This document shows positions 17,942 through 26,054 of a stretch of 64,000 bases of DNA, piece after piece. How positions within the stretch are numbered: the first letter of the stretch is position 1; every line of letters starts with the position of its first letter. The stretch is from Qingrenia yutianensis (GTDB lineage: Bacteria; Bacillota; Clostridia; UMGS1810): NCBI RefSeq assembly GCF_014385105.1, contig NZ_JACRTE010000003.1:186001-250000 (forward strand), read 5' to 3'. The notes beneath the pieces were generated by a model, which made no database searches, was not told the origin of the DNA, and was given only the letters and a program-made list of their open reading frames with translations. Both the position numbers and the translations under genes were made by a program.

Positions 17942-18571
17942 CTACTGCAAAAATTTTGCAACCTTGCGTTTAATACGCTGAAGCGCATTGTCAATCGACT
18001 TTTCGCTTTTTTTCACTATTTTGGCAATTTCAACATAGCTTTTGCCGTCGAGATAAAGCGATAAAACATTCCATTCGAGCTTGCTCAAATTTTTTGACAT
18101 TTTCTCGCGCAGTGACATAAAATGCTCTTTTGTAATCACTATTTCTTCGGGGTCAAAAACCTTTTTTTCCGAAATTGTATCAAGCAAAGTCTGTTCGGCG
18201 TCGTCGTCGAAAACAGGTCTGTTAAGCGAAATGTACGAGTTAAGCGGAATATGCTTCTGCCGTGTTGCCGTTTTTATGGCGGTGATAATCTGCCGTGTTA
18301 TGCAAAGCTCGGCAAACGCCTTAAACGACGCAGTTTTGCTGCCGTTAAAATCTCTTACCGCTTTAAAAAGACCAATCATACCCTCCTGAACAATATCCTC
18401 TTGTGCAGCGCCTATAAGAAAATACGTTCTCGCTCTTGATTTAACAAGATTTTTGTACTTTTCGATTATGTATTCGGTGGCGCTGTCATTTCCTGCCTTT
18501 GCCGCGGAAACAATTTCCTCGTCGGACATTCCGTTAAAATCCGCACAACCGCACTGCGCGTCATAAGACAT
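17942..18571 (-). CDS. sigH: RNA polymerase sigma factor SigH (Spo0H)
   Basis: A 209-aa sigma-70-family protein of the length and layout of Spo0H, which drives early sporulation genes. Region 2 includes IIEKYKNLVKSRARTYFLIG and EDIVQEGMIGLFKAVRDF; region 4 is the C-terminal helix-turn-helix (YVEIAKIVKKSEKSIDNALQRIKRKV). ATG 18571 has AAGGAGG 8 bases upstream. A good vegetative promoter precedes it. The gene diverges from the spoIIIA operon, an order different from the ribosomal-protein neighbourhood known in Bacillus. Assignment as SigH rather than another small sigma factor rests on length and region 2 sequence. Confidence 0.92.
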   Translation of the reverse strand: MSYDAQCGCADFNGMSDEEIVSAAKAGNDSATEYIIEKYKNLVKSRARTYFLIGAAQEDIVQEGMIGLFKAVRDFNGSKTASFKAFAELCITRQIITAIKTATRQKHIPLNSYISLNRPVFDDDAEQTLLDTISEKKVFDPEEIVITKEHFMSLREKMSKNLSKLEWNVLSLYLDGKSYVEIAKIVKKSEKSIDNALQRIKRKVAKFLQ

Positions 18572-18605
18572 ACAAAGCGCCTCCTTCCTCCAAGTACACT
18601 ATTTA

Positions 18606-18634
18606 ATTTTACATAAAATTTTTTTGCTTGTCAA
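18606..18634 (-). promoter_or_regulatory. Sigma-A promoter of sigH
   Basis: On the minus strand TTGACA (18634-18629) and TAAAAT (18611-18606) are 17 bases apart, about 35 bases before the sigH start codon. Confidence 0.75.
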
Positions 18635-18726
18635 GTTTTTGTTTTAATTTTGTCCGTATTTTACATCTGACGCGGTTCTAATTGGTGAAAATGCCGAATA
18701 TACTGTATAAAAACGGGGGAGAAAAT

Positions 18727-19635
18727 ATGATTTGTACTTATGATTTGCGCGGTGTTCTGCCTTTTGTGTCACCGCGGATAAGAGAGGTTTTGAAGAAAAT
18801 TGAAAATTTTGATAACGTGTGTGAAATCCGTATCGGCAAAAATATGCCTCTTTCGCTTTCGCTTGTCCGCGGTGCGGTGTTTGTGAGCGAAAACGGCAAA
18901 TTTTTAAATTCGCCGTGCGGTGCGTTTATTGCGGACGGGCGTGATATTGAAAAAACGCTTGAGCTTATGACAAACGGCTCGGTTTACGCGGTTGCAGACG
19001 AGATAAAAAACGGCTTTATTACGCTTGACGGAGGGTACCGCGTCGGAATTTGCGGAAGTGCGGTTTTAAACGGCGGAAAGGTTTCATATATTAAGGATAT
19101 TTCCTTTTTGAATATCAGAATAAAGCGCGAGGTTTTCGGCTGTGCAGACAAGCTTGCGGAGTATATCACCGACGGCGGAGGCATTAAAAGCACGCTGATA
19201 ATCGGCGGGCCTCACAGCGGAAAAACCACCGTTATACGCGACCTTGCGCGGATTTTGTCCGACAGATTTTTATACCGTGTCGCGGTTGCGGACGAGCGCG
19301 GAGAAATTGCCGCGTCGGTTAACGGAACGGCGAAAAACAACGTCGGTGCGCTCACCTGCGTTATGAATATGTGCCCGAAACGTGACGCATTAAATATGCT
19401 GGTGCGCTCGCTCGCGCCCGAGGTGATAATCGTTGACGAAATAGGCAGTGACGCGGATTTTTTTGCGGTGAAAAACGCTGTAATGTCGGGTGTTTCGGTT
19501 GTTGCGGCAAAGCACGGCGCAAGTTTTTCGGACGCGGAAAAATTTTTAAAAATTTTCGGCTGTGCAGCGCTCCTTTCGCGCGAAAACGTCGGGCAAATAC
19601 AGAAAATTATACAAACGGGTGATAAATATGCTTAA
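18727..19635 (+). CDS. spoIIIAA: Stage III sporulation protein AA (engulfment-channel ATPase)
   Basis: A 302-aa secretion-type ATPase. It is thought to power the mother-cell to forespore feeding-tube complex built from SpoIIIAA-AH and SpoIIQ. Walker A is GGPHSGKTT (residues 160-168) and Walker B is VIIVDEIG (about 233-240). ATG 18727 follows GGGGGA at a normal distance; a GTG at 18682 would add 15 residues without a good ribosome site. It starts an eight-gene operon with tight or overlapping joints. No clear sigma-E promoter could be picked out in the 155 bases upstream. Confidence 0.93.
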   Translation: MICTYDLRGVLPFVSPRIREVLKKIENFDNVCEIRIGKNMPLSLSLVRGAVFVSENGKFLNSPCGAFIADGRDIEKTLELMTNGSVYAVADEIKNGFITLDGGYRVGICGSAVLNGGKVSYIKDISFLNIRIKREVFGCADKLAEYITDGGGIKSTLIIGGPHSGKTTVIRDLARILSDRFLYRVAVADERGEIAASVNGTAKNNVGALTCVMNMCPKRDALNMLVRSLAPEVIIVDEIGSDADFFAVKNAVMSGVSVVAAKHGASFSDAEKFLKIFGCAALLSRENVGQIQKIIQTGDKYA

Positions 19636-20143
19636 ATTTCTATCGTGCGCGCTGGTGCTTTTTTCAAGCACCTTTTTGGGATTTTTAAAAGCGGCGGATT
19701 TTGAAAAAAGAGAGAAAATTTTAAGATGTTTCATATCGGATTTGGAATTTATAAAAAACGAAATAACGCACCTTAAAACGCCGATTTTTGAGGTTTTGCA
19801 AAAGCTTGGGAATTCAAACGGCGAAACGGGCGCGTTTTACCGCGAGGTTGCGGAAAAATTTGTGCAAAACAAAGATATGCCGTTATCCGAAATATTTGAC
19901 GCGGAAACAGATAAAATAAACGAATATTTTCCGCTTAAAAAAGGCGACGGCGACGGGCTTCATTTTCTTGCGCGTTCGCTCGGAAAGAGCGACACCGACG
20001 GGCAGAGCGCGCTGATTTTGCAGGCGGAAAGAGCATTAAATATGCGTCTTGACGAGGCGGTGAGCGACAAAAACAAAAACGCGCGCCTTTATAAAAGTTT
20101 GGGATTTTACTTTGGAATTTTGCTTGTGATAATGTTTTTTTAG
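19628..20143 (+). CDS. spoIIIAB: Stage III sporulation protein AB
   Basis: A 171-aa protein of the usual SpoIIIAB length, with an N-terminal hydrophobic helix (FLSCALVLFSSTFLGFLKAA) and a C-terminal one (FGILLVIMFF), similar to type II/IV secretion GspF-like subunits. ATG 19628 overlaps the end of spoIIIAA by 8 bases, which sets the start despite a longer open frame upstream. It is the second gene of the spoIIIA operon. Confidence 0.9.
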   Translation: MLKFLSCALVLFSSTFLGFLKAADFEKREKILRCFISDLEFIKNEITHLKTPIFEVLQKLGNSNGETGAFYREVAEKFVQNKDMPLSEIFDAETDKINEYFPLKKGDGDGLHFLARSLGKSDTDGQSALILQAERALNMRLDEAVSDKNKNARLYKSLGFYFGILLVIMFF

Positions 20144-20164
20144 GCGAAGAAAACGGAGGTCAAA

Positions 20165-20359
20165 ATGAGTGTGGATTTAATTTTTCAAATTGCTGCAATC
20201 GGCATACTTGTGTCGGTGTTAAATCAGGTGCTTATCCGCTCGGGGCGCGAGGAACAGGCGATGATGACAACCCTTGCCGGGCTGATTTTCGTTCTGCTCA
20301 TAATCGTTCGGCAGATAAGTATGCTTTTTGAAACGGTAAAATCCGTATTCGGGCTTTAG
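20165..20359 (+). CDS. spoIIIAC: Stage III sporulation protein AC
   Basis: A 64-aa, almost entirely hydrophobic protein with two membrane helices separated by a short polar turn (RSGREEQA), the normal SpoIIIAC form. A GGAGG-containing site lies just upstream. It is part of the membrane core of the SpoIIIA-SpoIIQ complex; the next gene begins 3 bases after its stop. Confidence 0.92.
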   Translation: MSVDLIFQIAAIGILVSVLNQVLIRSGREEQAMMTTLAGLIFVLLIIVRQISMLFETVKSVFGL

Positions 20360-20362
20360 GCT

Positions 20363-20746
20363 ATGGAGGCGGTTAAAATAAGTGCCGCGGCGGTTGTCGG
20401 CGTGCTTCTTATCACTGCAATAAAGCCGTTCCGCAAGGATTTTGCCGTTGCCTTGTCAATCCTTACGGGTATTGTGATTTTCGGATATATTTTCGTATAC
20501 CTCAAATCGGCGGTCGGCACAGTGGGCGATATTATGGCGCGGTTTAACATAAACGGCACGGCGGTTGAAGTGATTTTCAAAATAATCTGCGTTGCGTACA
20601 TCTGCGAGTTTGCGTCGGGCATTTGCAAGGACGCGGGCGAGGGCGCGGTAGCGTCGAAGGTGGAAACGGGCGGAAAACTCATTATCGTATACCTTTCAAT
20701 GCCGATTATAACGTCGCTTATCGACCTTCTTGCAAATTTTTTGTAG
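20363..20746 (+). CDS. spoIIIAD: Stage III sporulation protein AD
   Basis: A 127-aa membrane protein with four predicted helices and the family-typical segment KIICVAYICEFASGICKDAGE near residue 75, matching SpoIIIAD in length. It follows spoIIIAC by 3 bases and precedes spoIIIAE. Together with AC and AE it is expected to form the membrane platform of the feeding tube. Confidence 0.92.
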   Translation: MEAVKISAAAVVGVLLITAIKPFRKDFAVALSILTGIVIFGYIFVYLKSAVGTVGDIMARFNINGTAVEVIFKIICVAYICEFASGICKDAGEGAVASKVETGGKLIIVYLSMPIITSLIDLLANFL

Positions 20747-20760
20747 ACGGAGGAAAAAAT

Positions 20761-21921
20761 GTGAAAAAACCAATGAAATTATTTGTGAAATTTTTGATTT
20801 CGTGCCTTGCTGTTTTATGCGTTTTTTCGCTTTCGCAAAGCTGTTTTGCAGATTCCGTTTCAGATGAATTTTTCGGTTCCGATGCGGTTGATATTATCGG
20901 CGAAAAGGCGAGGAACGAAAACACCGACAAGGTGTACGGAGGATTTGATTTTGCCGAATTTACAAAGGAAATTTTAAACGGAAACGTTTTTCAGCCGAAA
21001 AAAATCGTCGGCAAAGCAATGAAAATTATTTTCGGTGCGGTTATGGAAAACGCGCATATGCTTGTTGTTTTGATTGCCCTTGCACTGGTTGGCGGAATAA
21101 TTTCAAATCTTCAAAGCTCGTTCAATGCAAAATCAACCGCTGAAACGGCATTTTTCGCGTTTTACACAATGTATTCGGGAATTTTGACGGTGTGCGTTTA
21201 CAACTGCCTTGAAAGCGCACGGCAGACAGTGGAGGCGCAAAGCGCATTTTTGCAGGCGGCGACGCCGACGTACATAGGAATGATGATTGCGAGCGGTTCG
21301 GTGCTGAAATCCGCCGCGTCAAAGCCGGTGATTTTGTATTTTATTTCGCTTATTTCAATCGCAGTGAAAGATTTTTTCATTCCGTTTTCGTTTATGATTT
21401 TCATTTTGTCGGTGATAAACAACCTGTCGGGCAAAATGCAGATAACAAAGCTTGTGAGCCTTTTGCGCCTTATTGTTACAAGGTCGCTTACCGCGCTGAT
21501 GACGGTGTTTGTGACGCTTTTGACTCTTTCGGGAATGAGCGCGCAGAGTGCTGATACGTTAAGCGTGCGCGCGGCAAAATACGCGGCGCAGAATTTCGTT
21601 CCCGTTGTGGGAAACGTTTTGTCAAGCACCATCGACACGGTTTACGCGTCGGCGTCGGTTTTGCGCAGTGCGCTCGGTGTTGCCGGTATTGTCACGGTTG
21701 CGCTTTTGTGCGCCTATCCCGTGCTTAAATTCGGCGCGCTGATTTTTTTATACAAGCTTGCCGCGGCGATAATTGAACCGCTCGCCGACAAACGCATTTC
21801 AAACGCGGTGAACGAGGCGGCAAACGGAATTTCGCTTTTATTTTCGCTCCTTGTGTGCGTTGCGGTGGTGTTTTCGCTTTCAATAGCGTATCTTGCGGAA
21901 TTTGCGATGGGGGTGGGATAA
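20761..21921 (+). CDS. spoIIIAE: Stage III sporulation protein AE
   Basis: A 386-aa multi-spanning membrane protein of the spoIIIA operon. GTG 20761 is chosen because GGAGG lies about 6 bases upstream and the sequence then opens with a good signal peptide (LISCLAVLCVFSLSQSCFA). Several hydrophobic helices follow, with the conserved segment around PTYIGMMIASGSVLKSAASKP. Its TAA is directly followed, in the same frame, by spoIIIAF coding sequence (see spoIIIAF). Confidence 0.92.
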   Translation: MKKPMKLFVKFLISCLAVLCVFSLSQSCFADSVSDEFFGSDAVDIIGEKARNENTDKVYGGFDFAEFTKEILNGNVFQPKKIVGKAMKIIFGAVMENAHMLVVLIALALVGGIISNLQSSFNAKSTAETAFFAFYTMYSGILTVCVYNCLESARQTVEAQSAFLQAATPTYIGMMIASGSVLKSAASKPVILYFISLISIAVKDFFIPFSFMIFILSVINNLSGKMQITKLVSLLRLIVTRSLTALMTVFVTLLTLSGMSAQSADTLSVRAAKYAAQNFVPVVGNVLSSTIDTVYASASVLRSALGVAGIVTVALLCAYPVLKFGALIFLYKLAAAIIEPLADKRISNAVNEAANGISLLFSLLVCVAVVFSLSIAYLAEFAMGVG

Positions 21922-21963
21922 ACGGAACAGATAAAAGCTTATGTTTTAAGCGTTGCAGGAGTT

Positions 21964-22386
21964 TTGATTTTAAGCGTTCTCACCGAGGCGGTTATGCCGT
22001 CGGGGACGTTCGGAAAATACGTCAAAACCGCGCTGGGACTTGTGATTTTGGTAACGCTTGCATATCCTGCGCTGAAATTTTCCGACTTTGACGCGCTGTA
22101 TGAAAAATATGCGTTTTACGGCGGAACACCCGACGCGGAGGAAACCGCGGTATTTGACACCGAAAAAATCATAAAAGATGAGTTTGAACGGAAAATATGC
22201 GCGGTTATACAAGACGACATAAAAGAAAAGTTTTCGGAAAACTGCGGAATTTCGGCGGATTACGACGGCGGAAAATGCACAAAAATTTATATTTCGTGCG
22301 GTGATGGGAATTTTGACAAGATAAGCGGTTACATATCGCAGAAATACGGCTTGCAATGTGCGAAAAATGAAAAAACGGGGTATTAA
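21964..22386 (+). CDS. spoIIIAF: Stage III sporulation protein AF (start codon unclear)
   Basis: This protein has an N-terminal pair of membrane helices (VLSVAGVLILSVLTEAVMP and VKTALGLVILVTLAYPALKF) and a soluble C-terminal domain, as expected for SpoIIIAF between AE and AG. TTG 21964 is the only accepted start codon in frame and gives 140 residues, but it cuts the first helix in half. Family-like sequence continues upstream to base 22 000 minus 78 (codon at 21922), directly after the in-frame TAA of spoIIIAE. Either an unusual start (ATA at 21931 or ACG at 21922), stop readthrough, or a sequence error would explain this. The 3' end overlaps the upstream region of spoIIIAG. Confidence 0.8.
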   Translation: MILSVLTEAVMPSGTFGKYVKTALGLVILVTLAYPALKFSDFDALYEKYAFYGGTPDAEETAVFDTEKIIKDEFERKICAVIQDDIKEKFSENCGISADYDGGKCTKIYISCGDGNFDKISGYISQKYGLQCAKNEKTGY

Positions 22387-22387
22387 A

Positions 22388-22918
22388 ATGGATATTATGC
22401 CTTTTATTAAAAACTTTTCGTTTAAAAAGAATAAAAACACGCTTTTTATAATATTACTTATAGGAGTGCTGATGCTTGTTTGCTCAAAGTCGCTTTTTGC
22501 GTCCGAAAAGCCGAAAAACGATAAAAAGGCAAACGAAACAACGACAGTTTGCGCCGACAATGCGGAAAAACGGCTTTCGGCGATGCTCGGCAAAATTTCG
22601 GGCGCAGGCAAAACAGAGGTGATGATTACATACGAATCCACGTCCGAAAAAGTGACGGTTGCAGACACAAAAACGTCGAAATCTTCGTCCGACGGCTCAA
22701 AAAACGAAAGCTCGGGCGAGAGAGTGACGGTTATGCAAAAGGACGGAAACGCGTCGTCGCCGTTTGTGAAAGCCGAGGTAAATCCGAAGGTGAGGGGAGT
22801 TTTGATTGTTGCGGACGGCGCAGAAAACGCCGATGTTTCGGCAAATTTAAAAAAAGCCGTATGCGCCGTTTTGGACGTTCCCATTCACAAGGTTGAGGTT
22901 ATGCCGAGAGAGAAATAA
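22388..22918 (+). CDS. spoIIIAG: Stage III sporulation protein AG
   Basis: A 176-aa protein with one N-terminal membrane helix (TLFIILLIGVLMLVCSKSLF) and an extracytoplasmic ring-building domain that faces the space between mother cell and forespore. The segment LGKISGAGKTEVMITYES and the later KVRGVLIVADGAENADV are typical of SpoIIIAG. A low-complexity Lys/Ser insert (KTSKSSSDGSKNESSG) sits in the middle, as in many homologues. ATG 22388 begins one base after the spoIIIAF stop; a GTG at 22358 would add ten basic residues. Confidence 0.9.
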   Translation: MDIMPFIKNFSFKKNKNTLFIILLIGVLMLVCSKSLFASEKPKNDKKANETTTVCADNAEKRLSAMLGKISGAGKTEVMITYESTSEKVTVADTKTSKSSSDGSKNESSGERVTVMQKDGNASSPFVKAEVNPKVRGVLIVADGAENADVSANLKKAVCAVLDVPIHKVEVMPREK

Positions 22919-22942
22919 AATTTAAAATAAAGGAGAATTTGT

Positions 22943-23518
22943 ATGAAAAACGTTGAAAAAAAGAAAATGACGAAACTGCTCATTTGTCAGAAAAAAGCGG
23001 TCGCGCTGGGTGCGCTGGTCGTTTTGGTGGGAGTTGCGGGTTATCTTAATTTTGTTTACGACAAATCGGACGGTACGCAAAGCACGCTTAACGAATATGT
23101 CGAAACGGTAAAGGATATTGAAAACGAACAGCAAAACGCAGGCGAGGCACAGCCCGTGAGCGCGGACGCAAAAAGCGCCGATTATTTCACGTCGGCGAGA
23201 ATGAACCGCGAAACCGCGCGGAGCGAGAGCATTGAGCTTTTGAAAAGCACAATCGACAACGCGAACGTGTCGGCGGAGGCAAGGCAGGAGGCGGAAAACA
23301 AAATTTTTGCGATTTCCGACAATATCGAAAACGAGGTTAACATTGAAAACGTAATAAAATCGAAAGGATTTTCGGACGTTTTGGTGTCTGTAAGCGGCGA
23401 CCAGGTAAGCGTTGCAGTGCGCGCCGAGTCGCTCACCGCTCCCCAGACAGCACAGCTTAACGACGCGGTTGAACAATTTGTAAGCACAAATAATGTAAAA
23501 ATAGTTGAAGTTCCGTAA
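22943..23518 (+). CDS. spoIIIAH: Stage III sporulation protein AH
   Basis: A 191-aa protein with one membrane helix (VALGALVVLVGVAGYLNFVY) and a C-terminal YscJ/FliF-like domain (residues 95-191, including SARMNRETARSESIELLKS). SpoIIIAH binds SpoIIQ across the septal space. AAAGGAGAA stands 7 bases before the ATG. It closes the operon; the promoter of the next gene begins inside its 3' end. Confidence 0.92.
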   Translation: MKNVEKKKMTKLLICQKKAVALGALVVLVGVAGYLNFVYDKSDGTQSTLNEYVETVKDIENEQQNAGEAQPVSADAKSADYFTSARMNRETARSESIELLKSTIDNANVSAEARQEAENKIFAISDNIENEVNIENVIKSKGFSDVLVSVSGDQVSVAVRAESLTAPQTAQLNDAVEQFVSTNNVKIVEVP

Positions 23519-23533
23519 AAAGTGTAGTATAAT
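23505..23533 (+). promoter_or_regulatory. Sigma-A promoter of the Asp23-family gene
   Basis: TTGAAG (23505-23510) and TATAAT (23528-23533) have a 17-base spacer. The -35 box lies inside the last codons of spoIIIAH, so the next gene can be expressed apart from sporulation. Confidence 0.7.
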
Positions 23534-23600
23534 ATAAAAAACAAATGAAAAAAATATTAAAACTTATGTTTTTAATGTAATGAAAGGACGGGATAAAACT

Positions 23601-24038
23601 ATGGACAAAACATATGAAGTTAACGAAAATTCGGGAAATGTTAAAATATCGGACGAGGTTATAGCAACGATCGCGCAGATTGCCGCAAATGAGGTTGACG
23701 GCATAATCGGCACGGGTTCGTCGTTTGCAGGCGAAATTAAGCAAATTCTTTCCAAAAAAGCGCCTGCCGGAAAGGGCGTTAAGGTTGTCACCGAAAACGG
23801 CGAGGTTACGGTGGATATAAGCGTTGTGGTTGAATACGGCGCAAAAATTCCTGCCGTTTCGTGGGAGCTTCAGGAAAACGTTAAGAAAAACGTTGAGTCT
23901 ATGACGGGACTTTCGGTGCGCAAGGTGAATATTCACGTTGTGGGCATTGAGGTTAAAGAGGAAGAAAAGGAAGAAATCAAAGAGGAAAAAAGCGAAACGG
24001 ACGCTGAAACAACTGCCGAAACAACCGAAGAAAACTAA
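23601..24038 (+). CDS. Asp23/Gls24 family envelope stress protein
   Basis: A 145-aa member of the Asp23 (DUF322/YloU) family. The core ISDEVIATIAQIAANEVDGI and the later VNIHVVGIEV match the family; a charged Glu/Lys/Thr-rich tail follows. Such proteins associate with the membrane in Firmicutes and are linked to cell-wall stress. ATG 23601 is preferred over ATG 23580, since the family sequence starts there and a GGA-rich site lies upstream. It has its own promoter and terminator. The order Asp23-nusB-xseA-xseB-ispA is common in Clostridia and Bacilli. Confidence 0.88.
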   Translation: MDKTYEVNENSGNVKISDEVIATIAQIAANEVDGIIGTGSSFAGEIKQILSKKAPAGKGVKVVTENGEVTVDISVVVEYGAKIPAVSWELQENVKKNVESMTGLSVRKVNIHVVGIEVKEEEKEEIKEEKSETDAETTAETTEEN

Positions 24039-24045
24039 AAATTCA

Positions 24046-24089
24046 AATAAACTTCGCATAATAAGAATTTGTGCGGAGTTTATTTTTTT
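24046..24089 (+). terminator. Intrinsic terminator after the Asp23-family gene
   Basis: AATAAACTTCGCA (24046-24058) pairs with TGCGGAGTTTATT (24072-24084) with one wobble, followed by five T. Confidence 0.85.
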
Positions 24090-24198
24090 AACAAATTTTC
24101 ATAAAATATGAAATAATGCTTTATTTTTTTGAAAATTTGTTGTATAATATTTATTATGTATAATTATGTGAATTTTTAGTTGCACTGGAGGAAAACCA

Positions 24199-24609
24199 AT
24201 GAGCAGAAAAACGGCGAGAGATAACGCCTTCAAGCTTGTTTTTGAAGCACCGTTTTACAAAAACGATTTTGAAACGGTTATGAATACGTTTGACGGAATT
24301 GAAAAAGAAAATCTTACCGAAAACGATTTAAAATATATCAAATCCACCGTTTCGGGCGTTTTTGACAAGCTTGAAATCATAGACGACAAAATAAATTCCA
24401 AGCTTATCGGCTGGACGGTCGGACGTTTGCCCAAAACCACCGCGGCAATACTTCGCCTTGCGGTTTACGAAATGGAGTTTAACGACGATATTCCCGTTCA
24501 GGTGGCTATGAACGAGGCTATCGAACTTGCGAAAATATACTGCGACGACGACGCGCCGAGGTTTGTCAACGGCGTTTTGGAGTCGGTAAAAAAACTGAAA
24601 GAGGCTTAA
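24199..24609 (+). CDS. nusB: Transcription antitermination factor NusB
   Basis: A 136-aa all-helical protein of normal NusB length. NusB with NusE binds boxA in rRNA leaders. Family marks are SRKTARDNAFKLVFE at the start and PVQVAMNEAIELAKIYCDDD with APRFVNGVLESV near the end. The ATG has GGAGG upstream. It starts the run nusB-xseA-xseB-ispA, with gaps of only a few bases. Confidence 0.95.
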   Translation: MSRKTARDNAFKLVFEAPFYKNDFETVMNTFDGIEKENLTENDLKYIKSTVSGVFDKLEIIDDKINSKLIGWTVGRLPKTTAAILRLAVYEMEFNDDIPVQVAMNEAIELAKIYCDDDAPRFVNGVLESVKKLKEA

Positions 24610-24612
24610 AAA

Positions 24613-25821
24613 ATGGCGGTAATCACTGTTAGTCAGCTTAACAATTACATAAAACGCTGTTTTGACAGCAACCAAAATTTTCAGCGTCTTTATATAAAAG
24701 GTGAAATTTCAAATTTCAAGCGCCATTCGTCGGGACACCTTTATCTCACGTTAAAAGACGAGGGAGGAGTTTTAAGGGCGGTAATGTTCCGCTCGGCGGC
24801 GTCGGGTCTTAAGTTTAACGCGTCAAACGGTATGAAGGTTATCGCGTGCGGACGCGTGGCGGTTTTTGAGCGCGACGGGCAGTATCAGCTTTACATTGAA
24901 AGTATGATGCCCGACGGCGTGGGCGAGCTTTATCTTGCGTATGAACAGCTTAAAGAAAAGCTTGCGAAAGAGGGGCTTTTTGACGAATCGCACAAAAAGC
25001 CGATACCGAAATATCCCGCGAAAATCGGCGTTATAACCTCGCCTACGGGCGCGGCGGTGCGCGATATTTTAAACGTTTTAAAAAGGCGCTATGCGCTCGC
25101 GGATATTTACATTTACCCGGCGCTGGTGCAGGGTATCGGCGCGGCGAAAACCATCGCCGAGGGAATTGAGTTTTTCAACCGCGAAAAAAAGGCGGACGTG
25201 CTCATTGTGGGCCGCGGAGGCGGTTCGATTGAAGATTTGTGGGCGTTTAACGAAGAAGAAGTTGCATACGCGATATACAATTCCGAAATTCCCGTTATCT
25301 CGGCAGTAGGACACGAAACAGACTTTACAATCGCGGATTTTGCCGCCGATTTGCGCGCGCCTACGCCGTCGGCAGGAGCAGAGCTTTCCGCACCGTCGCA
25401 GACCGACGTGCGCCAAAGCCTTATTATGCAGAAAAGCAAGCTTGCGGTGTGCCTTACAAATTTATACAAACTAAAGGCACAACAGCTTGAAAGAATACGA
25501 AAATCGCGCGTTTTTGCCGATTACCGAATTATTTTCGACGACAAACGGCTTTATCTCGATATGCTTTCAAAATCGCTGGCCGATTTGTATGCCAAAAAGG
25601 TGGAAAAAAGCAAAACCGAGCTTTTGAAATATCTTTCAAAGCTTGAGGCGCTCAATCCGGCGTCGGTTTTAAAACGCGGTTTTGCGTCGGTGAAAGGCGC
25701 GGACGGAAAAATCGTCAAAGACGCAAAAAGCCTTAAAAACGGCGATTTAATAGATGTTACATTTGCGGACGGAACCGCAAACTGCGAAGTGAAATCCGTA
25801 AAAGAGGGAGAAATGATATGA
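24613..25821 (+). CDS. xseA: Exodeoxyribonuclease VII large subunit
   Basis: A 402-aa catalytic subunit of exonuclease VII, which degrades single-stranded DNA. It has the N-terminal OB fold (ISNFKRHSSGHLYLTLKD), the catalytic domain with GVITSPTGAAVRDILNVLKRR and RGGGSIEDLWAFN, and a coiled-coil C-terminal part. Length is close to the usual 400-450 residues. It begins 3 bases after nusB and overlaps xseB by 4. Confidence 0.95.
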   Translation: MAVITVSQLNNYIKRCFDSNQNFQRLYIKGEISNFKRHSSGHLYLTLKDEGGVLRAVMFRSAASGLKFNASNGMKVIACGRVAVFERDGQYQLYIESMMPDGVGELYLAYEQLKEKLAKEGLFDESHKKPIPKYPAKIGVITSPTGAAVRDILNVLKRRYALADIYIYPALVQGIGAAKTIAEGIEFFNREKKADVLIVGRGGGSIEDLWAFNEEEVAYAIYNSEIPVISAVGHETDFTIADFAADLRAPTPSAGAELSAPSQTDVRQSLIMQKSKLAVCLTNLYKLKAQQLERIRKSRVFADYRIIFDDKRLYLDMLSKSLADLYAKKVEKSKTELLKYLSKLEALNPASVLKRGFASVKGADGKIVKDAKSLKNGDLIDVTFADGTANCEVKSVKEGEMI

Positions 25822-26042
25822 ATAAATTTGAAGATAACATCACAAGGCTTGACGAAATTGTGAAAAAGCTTGAGGACGGAAACGCGGCGCTTGATGAGTG
25901 CGTTGCGCTTTTTGAGGACGGCGTAAAGCTTACCGGCGAGTGCATAAAAATGCTTGACGACGCCGAGCAGAAAATTAAGCTTTTGGTGAAAAATAACGAC
26001 GGAGAGGTAAGCGAAACTGATTTTGTTCAGAACGACGCTTAA
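25818..26042 (+). CDS. xseB: Exodeoxyribonuclease VII small subunit
   Basis: A 74-aa helical protein with the XseB signature (ITRLDEIVKKLEDGNAALDE, then FEDGVKL). It pairs with XseA in the holoenzyme. The ATGA overlap with xseA indicates translational coupling. Confidence 0.95.
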   Translation: MNKFEDNITRLDEIVKKLEDGNAALDECVALFEDGVKLTGECIKMLDDAEQKIKLLVKNNDGEVSETDFVQNDA

Positions 26043-26054
26043 ACGGTAAAAAAT

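Noticed and set aside
21970..22884. 304-residue open frame antisense to spoIIIAF/AG
   Set aside because: No ribosome site, biased Phe/Ser-rich composition, and it mirrors well-supported sporulation genes.
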